DNA of 64,000 bases, taken from contig CM077832.1 in NCBI GenBank assembly GCA_039720395.1, positions 25,755,607 through 25,819,606 on the forward strand. The letters run 5' to 3'. Each line of letters opens with the position of its first letter. Positions within the stretch are counted from its first letter, which is position 1. Below are positions 23,840 through 37,268 of the stretch, in pieces. Below the pieces are notes generated by a model. It was not told the DNA's origin, did not search any database, and saw only the letters and a list, made by a program, of their open reading frames with translations. The DNA comes from Liquidambar formosana. Its lineage: Eukaryota; Streptophyta; Magnoliopsida; Saxifragales; Altingiaceae. A program made the translations under genes and the position numbers.

Positions 23840-23844
23840 CTTTT

Positions 23845-25423
23845 CTTATTATTCTTTTTTTTTTTTTTTTTGGCAGAAAAATAGGGATACCCTAAACTTA
23901 CTCCTTCGAAATTTAGAATTAGACTAATCCTACACTATATACAATTCACGTTTTGATTTATGAGCAGTAATCCTTTCTATTTCTATTACCTTTACGGTTA
24001 GTGGGATGATAGAATATCTAATTCACACACACCCCAAAAATTAAAAAATAAAACAAAATAAAGAATAAAAAAAAGGGAGGTGTTTGGGTCACTGGCTGAT
24101 AAAATGCCGACTCATTACCAACCCAAATGAGCATATGTACAAACAGCTTGGCGGATATACCTATAGCCACTAAAATCCCTACTCCACTCCCTCTTCTCCC
24201 TTGTTTCTGGATCCGACCGTCAGATCTTCAAGAGAAAAAGAAGAGGGGAGCATACCTATTACCTTTATAAGATGTATAGCTCCTTTACACTTTGTATGGA
24301 TTGAGAGAAATGGAGAGAAGAGAAAAGAAGAGAAGAGAAGAGAAAGTCACTTTCTCTCCACCTTGTTTGGATAAACAGGAGAGAAAATAAAATAAATTTC
24401 TCTCCACCCTGTTTGGTTAGCATTAGGAGAGAAGAAGAGAGAAAATACTTGCAACCAATTTCCAAAATTACCCCTTATAAGACAATAAACAAAATTACTT
24501 ATTATAGCTTTCATCCATGTCAAAATCCAACAGCTAAGAACACTATGTATAATGCCCTTTTTTTTATTAGAGATCTGGTTAGCACCCTCTTAAATCATCC
24601 TCTAAAGTGATTCATTTTTAAAGCTCAAACGGACACCATTGAAAAGGTGGGCCATTAAGAAGGTTAAAAAGAACTACACCTACACTCCACATATCAACCT
24701 GTTATCAAGCCCTTACTCTCAGTTCCTCCGATTTTGCACAACATGGATTTGCACAACACGGATTTGCACAACACTCTTACCTTTTCATTGTATTTTTGAA
24801 ATTGCAAAACTTCTGGAGCCATGTAAATTGCAACCCACAAAAAGTCTAAGCATATTGACCTAGATGTACAATTATGTTCTCAATATGGAAGAAACAATAT
24901 ATTATTTATTTTCTAGACTTCCCTTGCATGAAGTCTCTACAAGTAGAAGGTCCTACTCTAATAAAAGCACTACATCACTCTCATGGCTAACTAGTAGTCT
25001 GCTCTAATAAAAGCACCAATGTAAGGCAGTCTTAAATTGTGATTTCACACACATAAGAAGCAAAACCATGCCACTTTAATATCAAAGAATAAGTTGTATC
25101 AAGGATCATAGTAAAATTTAAAGCCACCAACCACAAGCTGCCACATCAGTAAAAAGAAAGTTCAAAATTAGTTTAAATGTAAAGATGGATTCCAAAATAT
25201 AGCAGTTCTAAAGTACATAACAAAATGAGAAATCAGAAAGTCTAAACATATTCCCAACCATTCAAGTACATAAGAAAATGAGGCATAACAAAGTGTGAAG
25301 TATTAAGTACCCCACCATACTATACAATCCAAAAAAGGGGTTATTAGTCATTAAATACATCCTTCCATATAATACCATCCAAAAAGAGTTACTATTAATT
25401 GCATATTATCCAAAAAAGGTTAC
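23845..25423. other. Intergenic, purine-rich patch, possible Harbinger end
   Basis: No gene seen. GAGAGAAATGGAGAGAAGAG-type sequence at 24298-24350 resembles 44211-44340. Near 25320-25423 the motif ATCCAAAAA(A)GGTTACT recurs. The left end of the Harbinger element probably lies here, but its terminal repeat was not identified. Confidence 0.45.
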
Positions 25424-28400
25424 TGTGAACCCACGAAAAAGCGTGGCGCCCACAAGGGTTTGGAATTTTTTAAAAAGACAACAAATAAAAGGAGTCGCCA
25501 CTTCATTTTTTAAGGAAAAGAGGAAAACCATAAAAATGTTTTATTTTCAAACCATATGACTCCATTTTAAAAGGAAAGGCAAAGTCTTAAAAACCAGAAA
25601 ATTAGATTCGAGAGCTAAGTTACGACATGGGAAGGTTCTGGGCAAAGCCCATAGGCACCCACATCGCCCGAGTTGGTCTCTTAATTTGATTGGGCTAATT
25701 TAAGATCTTTTTCATTCAAATATCATCATATATCATCACAAGACAGCATGCATAACATATATCTCATCCGTCCATTTCATCCATGCATAATCAAACAAAT
25801 AAAATAAAATAAAACAGAAAAAAGAAAAGAGAAGAAAAACCTAGGATACTTGGATCCTAGAACGGACTTGAGCCTCAAAACGAGCGCCTACGTACCATGC
25901 AGCGAAATACATGGATCAAAGTCCACGTAGTTCGAATAGAATAGGGTTACAACCTAATGTAAACCTATGGTAAAAACCCTAGGTTTCTTTGTTCGAGAAT
26001 GTATTGAATAATCCAAAATTGAAAACTTCCACAAGATGGAAACTTTGATAGAAAATCAGAATTTTATTAATGAAGGAAACCCTTGATAGTTACCATGTGT
26101 CCATATTAAGAAATAACCCTAAGGAAGGGGGAAGAGAAAGGATACGAAAGGAAAAGTGAATTGGGGCACCTTCACACCCTACTTACCTGAGCGCAATAGC
26201 TCTAAGCATTAACAATTTCAAGCGATAGCAGCCCTATTTGCAATAGGACAATTATTGTACCTGTTTGCACCCTATAAGTGCGCAAAATCATGCAAAGAGA
26301 ACAAAACACTAATCTAGACAGAATCATGGTAAAGCCTAAAATCATCCATTTATCATGCGAACAACAAGAATAATGAATAACTAAGGACCCCAACTCAATC
26401 CTACATGAATTGACCTATCCTATATGCATAAAAACCTATGAAAAACATGCTAACAATCATGAGAGACCCTGATAATATCAATAAACATGATAGCAAAATC
26501 TATTCTAACCAAAAATGTAACATTTTATGTAAAATATGAAAATAGGCCTTCCAACGGCGAGCTTTCTTAAGCAAAACTATCCTAAGATAATGTCACGTAA
26601 AAAAGTCATTATAGGGAGGTGAAATCATCATATCCTACGTAAAATATATATATTAGAACACTATAGAAGTGATTTCATGCTTAAACACATCACAGAAAGC
26701 TCTCATGCAAAACCTTACTTAACAAAAAGGATAATTATCCTTAGAAAAGGATAATATCTCCAAAAAACCTACAAAATCCTCTATATGAATGCAAACCTAG
26801 CATAATTCAACTATATGCAGCATATATGGAATGACCATGATGAGAAACAACTCACAGAATTGTCCTCAACATGCTGTATGAAACTTGTGTGAATTTAGGG
26901 TTATCGAAACCCTAATTTCACAACTATGCATTAAAACCTATGAAACGACTCTAACACATGCTCAAATCATCATGAATATCATTCATATTATATATATTAA
27001 CTAACAAGAGCATCAACTCATGAAAATAATCACAGCAACTAAGACATATGAACTATGCATGATTGAAGAAGATAAAAAGAGTAACGCTTTCCAAACCTTA
27101 GTAAACCAAGGATTATCAAGCACTATAGGACCATAAATCATCTTAAAATCATTCATATCACATCATAAAAGCATTGAATTAACCTATCATGTGGAGCTAC
27201 AACATGCACTAGAACTATCATAGAAGAAGAAGGAGAAGAGGAAGGAGAAGACCTATATTCAGCAGTCAAAAGGAGTGTTTACCTTCTTGTAGAACCTTCC
27301 TTGCCTTCAAAATCCTTGTTCTCTTGCTTGCCTAGAGTTGAAGAGCCTCCTCTTGATGTCCTTCTAACTCTCCAAACTCGTAGCTCCCTCTCTCTCTAAG
27401 TGTAAAGTGTAATTATCCTGCCCCATATGCTGAATATCATGTCCTTTATATAGAGAACTGACCTCCTAAACCAATGCACTAAGATTAATTCATTAAATAA
27501 TGATCCTAGGGCTATTAGAGACTCTATTGGTGCTCAAACAACTCAAATTTACACACTCCTAGGAGGAAACAACTTGCAAGGGCGGAGGAAACCGTCAAAA
27601 GAAGGGAAGAAGGAGTCAGAATCCTAAGCGAGGACGGACTCCTCGGGTGACCATCTAGGCTTGGACGGTTAACCGTCTGGTCCTAGACGGCTGACCGTCC
27701 AACCCCGGATGGTTACCTGAGGGACCTCATTTCCTCGCTCCGGTTTTGACTTCTACTTGCTTTAGGAGTCCTACAGTAGTCAAATTAAGTCCGATTTTGA
27801 CGAAATAAAAGCCAAAACGACCGTGTTTCGAAGGGGAACACATTTTTAGGCATCTTAGGAAAAAAATTACTTGACCATGGGTGCATGGTTAGGTTTTACA
27901 AAAGCGGCTAACCACGGTGCCTCACCGTCACTAAGCTTGGGTTTACACACAAGGTCGAACCAAATGCTTTCCAAATCAAAATTCAACCTTCTTAAACATG
28001 TCTAGGATGTAAATAAAGCCCAATTGAAGTTAAATGAGAGAAAATTGAGTGGGTCTTGTGAGTCAATTTGAGCAAACCAAGAAAAGGTCTTTTAGCCAAC
28101 CCGAACTGTTATGAGCCGAATTGATCTTAAACCATTAGTTCATGAAATTGAACCTATATATATAGACTCTATGTACTCATATGAACTCGAGGGAATGACT
28201 CGGGACTCATTCCAAAGTCAAATGAAAGATATACAACTTAAAAGACGATTATGCCCTTAAAGTCGCGAAAGTTCTTATTGACTATTGAAATGAACTCCAA
28301 ATCACTTCAAAATTCATACACATCATATTCAATACCATAGAAACTCAATGCAAAAGACTAGACTCGAAAAGAACTCAAAATCCTACATGAAATGATGCAC

Positions 28401-28432
28401 CCTAGTTAAGGTGACAAAAATGTGGTGTGACA
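25424..28432 (-). mobile_element. Solo LTR, 3.0 kb (Ogre/Tat-like), copy 1
   Basis: TGTGAACCC..GTGTGACA flanked by GTTAC at 25419-25423 and 28433-28437. On the - strand it has a TATA-like CTATATAAAGG near 27455. Shared landmarks with copy 2 are GGAGTCGCCAC (25493 and 28781), GAGCGCCTACGTACC (25883 and 29331) and GTCCACGTAGTTCGA. No internal coding region is attached. The Ogre/Tat label rests on the 3-kb length and recalled landmark motifs. Confidence 0.88.
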
Positions 28433-28437
28433 GTTAC

Positions 28438-28575
28438 TATTCATCCTATGTATGGCTCCATACACTACCATCTAAAAAGTGGGGTACTATTAATAGTTAA
28501 GTAGCAATCACATAGGCCAACTCCTCAAATAACTTCAGCATTTTGCAATTGAAAAACCAAGAATTGTACACGGTC
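28438..28575 (-). other. Harbinger DNA between ORF1 stop and the first solo LTR
   Basis: Short non-coding piece left of the ORF1 stop; on the element's strand it is downstream of ORF1. Confidence 0.5.
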
Positions 28576-28665
28576 CTAAATTGGACAACCAAAGACTGCC
28601 ATTGCCTTTGTTGGATTTTCAATAAGGAAACTATAAGCCTTAATATGTATTTTTCGATCAACACC

Positions 28666-31600
28666 TATGAACCACGGGCTTCGATCTGGGAGGGAAAGAA
28701 AACCCTTCTTTTAAAAAGACTTGTAGAAATTTAAATTAATAAAAATCTAGTTTTTAAAAGGTTCACAAAAAACAATCAAACAAGGAGTCGCCACCTCATT
28801 TTTAGGAAAAGAGGAAAATCATAAAAACAGTTTTTTAAAGAAAACCTTTGAAAAACCAAACACATTACTCCGATCAAGGAAAAACGGGTCTAATCAAAAC
28901 AAGAGAGGATTCGAAGACTAAGTTACGATGTGGGAAGGTTCTAGGAAACATCCTATAGGCACCCACATCGCCCCAAAATGGGTCTCTGAATTTATATGGG
29001 CTATTTCAATCACTTTCCTAATTAGTCACCATGCATATGTAAAGAATCATCCATAATCATCTATATCCATCCATGATCATCCATATCCATCCATGAACAT
29101 CCACAAAGCATGTAAACATCTATGAACAAATAAAAGAGATATGGAAAGCAGGTAAGAGAGACAGAGAATAAGAAACAAATCCATTCTACTCCTCTAGCAA
29201 ATATGTGATGGATAAATGAATAAGCATGGGTCCATCCTACTCCTCTAGCAAATATGTGATGGACAAATGGATAAAAAGAAAAGAAAACCTAGGATACTTA
29301 GTATCCTAGGGCAGACTTGAACATCAAATGAGCGCCTACGTACCTTACATACAAAGATGTAAGGATCAAAGTCCACGTAGTTCGATTGAGAAGGGATTAC
29401 TCCCTTTACAATGAACTATAAACCCTAAGTTTCCAACTTAAGAAAGGTTTTAAAAACTTAGGAGTTTCCAAAAATAGGAATTTAAGAAAAGATAGAATTC
29501 GAAAAGAGATAGAACTCTTATCCAAAAAGAAGTTTGATAAAAGTAGGATTCTAAAAGAGATAGAACTCTAATTTGAAAAGGAGTTTTAGAAAAGTAGAAT
29601 TCTAAAGGAGATAGAACTCTAGGTAAAACAGAATTTTAAGAGAGTTGGAAACTTAGGACTTCTAATCCAAAGTAAAGACAATAACCCGAGGGGGGAGAAG
29701 AGAACAATTCACACAACTTACCATGAACCACTTACCATATGCAAATTATCCCAAAACATCGAGAAAACACCAATTAATTACCCCATGTATTCTATAGGGC
29801 AATTATTAAGCTCAAACCAACCATATTCATGCTCAAATAATCATTAGGAGACCTAATTCAAATCTGGACAGAATACTAAACATGCATATAATGACCTAAT
29901 ACTCATGCAAATAACAAAAATCAAAAGAGATTGAAACAAAATCCTAATATGCTCTTATATGCTCTAAACACCCTAACATACACAAAACTATCAAAAAACA
30001 TGCTAAATATGAATTACCATGATGGAAATATCATTATAACAATCCAAAACATAAAAATAAAATCTAACATGATGCCTTAGGTAAGTATTTTATATAAGAA
30101 TATGAAATAATCATCCTTACGGCGACCTTTCTTAAGTAAAACTATCCGGAGATAATTTTACGTAGAAACCACTCCGCATGACTGATTTCTTCACATATCC
30201 TAAGTAAAATATATACCTAAGAATGCAAAGAAACTCACAGTGCATTTAAACACATTCCAGAAAGCACCTATGCACAACCTCACCCTCTAAGGACGATAAT
30301 TATCCTCGAAAAGAATAATCATCCAAACACCTATGAAGATGAGGCTTACACAACAAGTGTCCTATACAAAAGGTGCTTAAAATCATGCATATAATTGAAC
30401 CATGAAGAGAAAAACGGCCTAAACACATCAACTAATTTTCTGTGCAAAACGTACCTCTATCCTTAAAAGAGAAACTATCCTAACAACAAGCAATTCGCAA
30501 TCCTATTCCACTAGCATGATTTCACATCATATTTGAATCATATACATTCTAAAATATAGAGTATATATGATTCCTAAATCAATTCTAAGCCATAACTATG
30601 CAGAAAATGGAATAGAAGAAGAAGGAATCGTAAAAGGATGCAAAGGAGACTTACAACAAAGCAAAGGTCTTCGCTGTGTTCTTCTTCTCTTTGGCTTGGT
30701 TCCCTTCTAGTTCTCCTTTGAAATTGCAGTAGAAAGCCTCCTCCAAGTGATACGGGTGTGTGCAAACTCGTTCTCCCTAGCTCTCTTATGAATATGATGT
30801 GTCAAAAGTCTAAAGTCCAACCAAAAGTCCCTTATACTGATGAATGAGCCTCTATTTATAACCAACCAACCATATGAACCAATGGTTGAGATTAATTCAC
30901 CATAAAACCAATCTAGGGCTGTAATTAAATCCCATGGATGTTAAACAACTCAAAACCACCTCCCAATAGGCTTAGAAGTCCTTTGGAAGGCTGAAATTCG
31001 AAGTAGTAGAGTCCTATTCCGTAAAAAACTCAAAGAGAGACAAATCAAGACGGAGGCCTCGGGTGACCGGTTGGGGTGAACCAGGTCACCCGAGACCAAT
31101 CTCAGGTTTCCTCGGTTTTTGAAATTCTAGCCCATTTCGGACTCCAAACTTCAAACAGACGCAAATTCTTCATTTTAATCCGATTTGAGTGATTTAAAAG
31201 TCAAAATTTCAAGGATTCAATGTAGAATAAGCCTAGAATATTCTTGAGCCAAAAATCCCTGACCACGGTCCGGTGGCTGGGTTTTCATGAGGCGATTACT
31301 CGAAAAAAGGTCAATTACCCATAGGGTAATGTGGTGAACCAATCCAAAACCTATCAATAAATTAAATTGGCTTTTAAATTAGACTCATCTCATCATTCTA
31401 AGGTCAATGGAACACTCCAGAACAAATTTGGAAGTCAATTAGAAAATATACGAAGTAAAAGACAAAATTGTTCTTCAAATCGCAAAAGTTCTAATTAACT
31501 ATCCAAACCTATCTGGAATTGAACCAAATTTGACACACATATCTAAAATGATCCTAGAAACTAATGCAAGTGATGGGACTCAACAAAGAGACAAAAATAT

Positions 31601-31733
31601 GCATGCAATGATGTCCTATTCTCCTAAGGCTTAAAAGGTTAAAGTGTCCTTTAATGCTTAGGGGCTCCTAGATGCTTCTAAACCTAACCAAATGCTATCA
31701 TGAGCTTATGGGGGTGAAAATGGGGTGTCTACA
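28666..31733 (-). mobile_element. Solo LTR, 3.07 kb (Ogre/Tat-like), copy 2
   Basis: Flanked by ACACC at 28661-28665 and 31734-31738. The right end is normal (GTGTCTACA). The left end reads TATGAACCACG where copy 1 has TGTGAACCCACG, so the terminal TG seems mutated to TA. Removing the LTR and one target copy rejoins the Harbinger frame, which confirms the borders. TATAAATAG on the - strand near 30855. Confidence 0.88.
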
Positions 31734-31776
31734 ACACCTAACCTCATCAATTCATCATAAACTTCTTCCTCCTTAT

Positions 31777-33477
31777 TGTTGGGAATCGAATAGGGAGGAA
31801 AACATACAAAGGCAGAATTAAAATTTTCCTTACGATTCCCAAACCTATGAATTCGATTATGCATAATACAAAACAAAATCCTAACTACAAAGAGGGTTAG
31901 GATAACTTACAGTTGATTAATGTCTTCTCTTTTATGCTCCAAGCTTTGTCTTCTCCTTTTTCCTCCAAGCTTGAACTCCGAGCAGCAATGAATGAGCAGT
32001 CCAAGTGTACTGCCTCCAACGGTATCCACACCTAGCTTGAACTTGAAGTCCTTTCCTTCTTTTCCTTGTTGATGCTAGAGCAGAAGAAGAGAGGAGAGAG
32101 AGAGGGAGAGCTAAAATTTTTGGCCAGCACTTGGGAGCCTCCAAGAGTGCTTCAAGTGATGATGACATCACATCATAAGAGGCTATTTAAAGCCACCACA
32201 TAAGGCCAGCCCTAGGGGGGATTCAAAACCCTAAAGGGTTTTGTGTAATTACTCTTAATTGCACAATAACCCCTCTAATTTGTATCTTATAGAACCTTGC
32301 CCCTTAAGAACAATTATTTTATTCACTTATGCCCTTTCTCTCATAGACATTCAAGCTCTCTTAGCATGATCAGTGTGTGACCCATTGGGTTCACATCATC
32401 AAGTAGTAGGGATAGCATGAGGTGTGCACAATGGAACTCTTTCCATTAAAGGGTTTAATTGGAACTCCTTCCAATTCCTTAATTGATTATAACTCTCTTA
32501 TATCAATTAAGGCTTCTACTAACCATGAGTAATACTTAGCATATGGCTCATGGTATGGTCCTTAATGAGGTGAATAGTCAGTTACAAAGAACCCTTCTGT
32601 TATAGTTTATAGGTTACAATTACATCCTTCCATCAACACAATGTCTCCAATTGAACTAATAGGACATTGAAGTCTATCAAGTCCCTAGTTCAATTACTTT
32701 ATACTCATTCATTAATATCAACTCAATGATGAACTTATGGAAACTCTTTTCCATATTCATTCTACTATGGGCCCATGGATTTAATGAGTTATATTCAATG
32801 AATGCTATATGAGACATTCACTCTCTTTTTCCTGAGAATGATGGATTCCTTGTTGATCACTCACATGCCTTCACACACATAGTAGTAGGGCCAATGAACA
32901 CCCTTACAGACCCCTTATAAGGATCTGCACTTAGTGTTATCAAACTTCTAAAGTTACATGTATAAGGCAACCATGGTGTCTCAGGTCTAAGGATTACTTG
33001 TACCACTATAACAATGAGAAACTGAATTGACAGGCAGGTTAAAACTCCATTCAGTTTATCTCATATCTTTGGTCACAGTCAGTGTACCTATTCTATAATA
33101 GGCACCCACTTGTTGGTTGTAGTGTCTCCACACAAATAGCTTGAGACTAGCTATCCTCCTATAGAGTCAACCTAACAAGTGCTAGTCCTATAGGTTCATT
33201 ATTATCCATCATAGTGAACCTTCAACTAGGAATGTTTTAAGAGTTTAGTACAGAGATATATTTACAGTCTCAAAATTACAATACTTTGTAATTTCATATT
33301 CTCAACTCTAACTCCATGGACATATTATGTAAATATAAATTATGCATATAAACATAATAGAATAAACCCTTTTATTAAATCAATAATAAATGTGATGTGC
33401 ATAAATAAAATCAATGGATTGTTCCTAATCCCTAAGCAATCATCTCTATGATTGGCTCTAGGGGCATAATCCTAACA
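31777..33477 (-). mobile_element. Solo LTR, 1.7 kb (Copia-type)
   Basis: On the - strand starts TGTTAGGATTATGCCCC and ends GATTCCCAACA; flanked by CTTAT at 31772-31776 and 33478-33482. The start resembles long plant Copia LTRs. It interrupts Harbinger ORF1 after the Tyr-Lys codons. Confidence 0.88.
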
Positions 33478-34740
33478 CTTATACACGTGTGGTTGACTTC
33501 TTTCAATACTCATCTTAAGAATATCATTTCTATCCTTCAGGATTTCATTTCCTTCCTTCATTGCCACTGCAATTTCTTTAACTACTTTATTTAATTTCTC
33601 TTCATCCAATAAAGATTTTTCCTTTCTCTTTTTTGAAGTTAAAGATGTCGACTTGTCAGGTGCTGCAGAAGTTCCTTCATGTGGAGCTATAGGAAAAATT
33701 TCCTCATCATTCATACCATCAATGTTCTGCAGCATAACAAACTTATCTATCATCATTTGATCAATATCATCAATCATATTCCCACTAACTCCCACCTTTA
33801 CTATCATCTTTATCGTTCTCACTTTTAGCAACCCATTGGCGTACTTTTTCCTTTGCAGTTGTAGCACCCAAACTTGTAGCTCTATCCTTTCCAAACATCC
33901 TTGACAACTTATCATAATGAGGGATAGGTGTGTTCATCCATTTCTTTACCTTAGGTCTTGCCTACAACAAATAAAGTAAAAAATTTCATTAACATTAATT
34001 TCATAGTTCACTCATTAAAAAAAATTGATATAAATTAAATATAGTAGTAAGAAACAAACCTCAATCAATGTTTTCCAAACTTCAGGTTCAACATCCCACA
34101 TATTTGTTAATGGACTCAGGGCAAAACCACTCATGCCACCCTTGAATACATCATAGCATTCAAAAAAATTCTTTTTAATTGTTTTTATACGATTCTTCAC
34201 ATGTTGCTAGCTAAACTTTCTGCCAAGTCTTTCATCTAGTTCCTTTAATACATTTTCATATGCCGTGGTTGTGAAAGTTCCATTAACTCTGTTCCCTATG
34301 TCATTTTCATGAGCAAATACATCAATCAAAGCATCATCCATTTGGGGTGTCCATTTTTCATTTCACCTTTATCAATGGCCGTGTCAGTGACCATGTCATT
34401 TAATGTATTGCCACCATTTCCTTTTTTCTTGCCCATTTCTAATATATACAAAAACAACAACAAAAGTCTAAATATATTACATTTATACTCACAACTTGCA
34501 ACATAAAGTTTTCATTGTAAACATAATACATCATACAATGCACAATTCCATAGTCAAAATATTGTTCATAACTTCACATTAAATATATAATAATAACAAG
34601 CATCATAGTTAATTCAATACATAGTCATTTCACATGGCAGCTGCTATATTATCTCTAATAATTGCTCCTCGCCTAGCATCTTCATCATCATTGTCTCGAT
34701 AACAAAGAGCTTCTCTAGGTTGGGTTCCATTTTCAAGCTC

Positions 34741-35942
34741 TCAATCCACTTCAGCAATAATATTTTCATTTAGATCAACACCCATTAAAAAATTATGTAA
34801 AATGAAACACGCTAAAATTATCTCTGTTTGCGTGTCAAATGAGTAAGTGGGATATGTCATGCTTCCTATGATGGGAAATCGTTTTTCAATACACCAAAAC
34901 ATCTCTCGATAGCATTGCGCATGGATGCATGTCGAATAGCTCCCGAGTATTCTCTGGTGTACGTGTAGAATATTCCTTTAAGTGGTAACGAATGCTTCTA
35001 CAAGGTGGGAGAAGGCTACCTTTAAGCATGTATCCAGCATCAACGAGGTAATATTTACCTATTAAGATTGAGAAACATTACTATTTAGATGTGTTTGGTC
35101 AATAAATTAAAATCTTGTTAATAGCTAATTAATTACCTTCAGGAATTTGTAGATTATCTTCTCTAGTTAGTGCATTTTTTATTAATCTTGAATCAGATGT
35201 AGTCCCTTCCCAACTAGGTAAGATGTATGTAAATCTCAAGTCAAATGAACAGGCAGCCAACACATTTTGTGTTGGATAATCTTTCCTACCACGATATCTT
35301 AGTGCATCAATTGTAGAAACCTTTACACGTACATGTGTTTCGTCAAGTGTACCAATGCAATCCTAATATAGTGGCAATAAGTTAAGTATACCAAGCAATA
35401 AGGAAAAACAATAAGAAAGTTGTTTTACCTTGAAGTATGGAAAGAATCAACTACTATGGAGTATTTTTGGAGGGACCTCTGATTCGTTGGGTTATCTAAG
35501 AAATTAATCATCCAATGATGTTATGGCTCTTAAGACACGGTGATAATGTCAAGATGTAGTCTTAGGAGATCGATAGAAGAAAATGAAGTCACATGATTTC
35601 TTACGTTATGCCCTAACATGTAAAGAAATTTGGCAACTTGCTGTTCAATTGTCGCTTTTCGTGTGGCAGTAAGCCTGCTATATTGCATAAAGTTTCAAAT
35701 GCTTCAGGAGATATGCATATAAGACCACTGACTTGATTCACTAGTCCTAATGTCATATATTAGTTCATTACGTCGCCTTTCTCTATCTTTGATTTGGTCA
35801 TTTGGCATAATTATGCGATCTACAGTGTTTGCATGTTTACAAAACGATAATAATATACCAAATAAGCAACAAGTTGTGCAGCTATTCGTCGCCTTTGATC
35901 CCACTCATCAACAAATTCATCCAATTGGTTGGTAATATCCAT
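34741..35942 (-). pseudogene. PIF/Harbinger transposase (DDE), decayed
   Basis: Starts MDITNQLDEFVDEWDQRRRI at 35942. An apparent intron ends before 35362, then DCIGTLDETHVRVKV gives the first catalytic Asp (family form usually DGTH). YRGRKDYPTQNVLA follows, then after a second intron the second Asp in YYLVDAGYML. A frameshift near 34950 precedes [17 protein letters not shown], which holds the Glu. [10 protein letters not shown] closes the domain and TGA lies at 34741. The enzyme would cut the terminal repeats and insert at TWA targets. Stops in the N-terminal part and the frameshift make it inactive. Same strand as ORF1, about 300 bp apart. Confidence 0.9.
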
Positions 35943-36856
35943 CTATCAAGTGCATAAATAATAATATTAACGATTCTTATAGTCACATACAACACAAACA
36001 CTTAACGTGAAATTCTTTAAAGAGAAGTAAAGGCTATAGATTTGAGTAGTGAGACAAATATATATAATTAACAAGTTCTAATAATCCAGTTTTCTAGGTA
36101 ACATCAAATGAACCAGAGTAGCTTCAAATGAGAATGTTGGAATTCATTAAATAGATTGTAATTAAAAAAGATGTGCAATGTCATACAAAGCCTTAAGTAT
36201 TTAAGAATGTTCTCAAGTTTTAATAATAGAACAAAATATGATTGGGGCATGCACTATACTGGCCTTTCAACCCTATTAATTTATACAAAAAAAATATAAC
36301 TAGAAACTAGAGTACCCATTACGGGAAAATATCAAACTAAGTAACTAGAAACAAGTGATGAAAGATTCTACATCCATAAAAAAAAAACTAAGGGCATATG
36401 TTAAAGCTAATGAAATGAGAGTACAAGGTTATATTCAAGATCTATAAGTATTGATCCTTTTTTTTTTTTTTTTCCATTCTAATGAAAAACAGCAGGGGAA
36501 CAAAATATACTATTATTTTCACTATTGCTACTATTATTTTGCTTTGAGGCTTTGACACATTGCTACTATTATTTTCACCCCAAAAAAGAGAAAAAAATGA
36601 AAGAAAATATCCCTAAAAATATTTGCAATGGACGTGGCCCAATCTAAACACATATTCCCCAAATCCCCAATTATTATATTCCATCATACTAGTGATATAC
36701 AAATATTCCATATTAAAATTAGCAAAAATAATAATAATATTACATATATGAATTGATGAAAAGAGAGAAAGAGAAAGGATTTGTGTACCAATTGCTGAGG
36801 AGCAAATACCAAACAGCAAACCCAAGTTGCTCTCTACCTCTTTGTTTCCATCTATA
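35943..36856. other. AT-rich flank, no gene seen
   Basis: Upstream of the transposase start, with a T-run near 36459. The right-hand Harbinger terminus should be here but was not found. Confidence 0.45.
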
Positions 36857-37268
36857 CTAGTAATCGAGCACACGCGATGCGTGTGCAACACATCTTTTCA
36901 ATTTTCCATTCCATCAATACAATTGCTATGTTAGTTTCCAAGTTTTGAAACCGTATGTGTGTGTGAGAGAATTAAGGGAAAACAGGTTGTGGTGGGTTTT
37001 TTAAATATAGTAAAATTTCCAAATCGTCTCTTAGTTTTATTAGCTTATAAGGGTATTTTAGTATTTTCATGTGCAATCCAAGCACAAAGGGAATTGGCTT
37101 TATATAGTAGTATAGAGAGAGAATTAAGGGGAAACAAGTTGTGGTGGGTTTTTTAAATATGGTAAAATTACCAAATCGTTGCTTAGTTTTATTAACTTAT
37201 AAGAGTATTTTAGTATTTTTATGTGCAATCCAACCACAAAGGGAATTGGCTTTATATAGTAGTATAGA
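36857..37268 (-). mobile_element. Non-autonomous Helitron
   Basis: On the - strand it starts TCTATACTACTATATAAAG at 37268, preceded by A, and ends ..TTACTAG at 36857, followed by T. About 10 nt before the end is a GC-rich palindrome (GCACACGCATCGCGTGTGC). These are the Helitron terminal rules (A|TC..CTAG|T with a 3' hairpin). No Rep/helicase gene is present. The 5' part is tandemly duplicated: about 174 bp at 37095-37268 matches 36970-37094 and flanks. Confidence 0.85.

Larger units (their letters stand above)
28576..34436 (-). pseudogene. PIF/Harbinger ORF1 (Myb/SANT-like), split by two solo LTRs
   Basis: Starts MGKKKGNGGN at 34436. A Myb/SANT-like DNA-binding domain follows (KNRIKTIKKNFFECYDVF, then MSGFALSP and WDVEPEVWKTLIE), then an apparent intron near 33961-34050, HYDKLSRMFGKDRAT, and an acidic/Lys-rich tail. 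The frame is cut after QPHVYK by the LTR at 31777-33477, resumes EEEVYDELMRLGV at 31739-31776, is cut again by the LTR at 28666-31733, and resumes DRKIHIKAYSFLIENPTKAM to a stop at 28576. In active elements this protein helps the transposase bind DNA. An in-frame TAG near 34209 and other stops show it was also decaying by point mutation. Confidence 0.85.

Noticed and set aside
30574..32171. Short open frames on the - strand
   Set aside because: They lie inside solo LTRs and show no domain or splice support.
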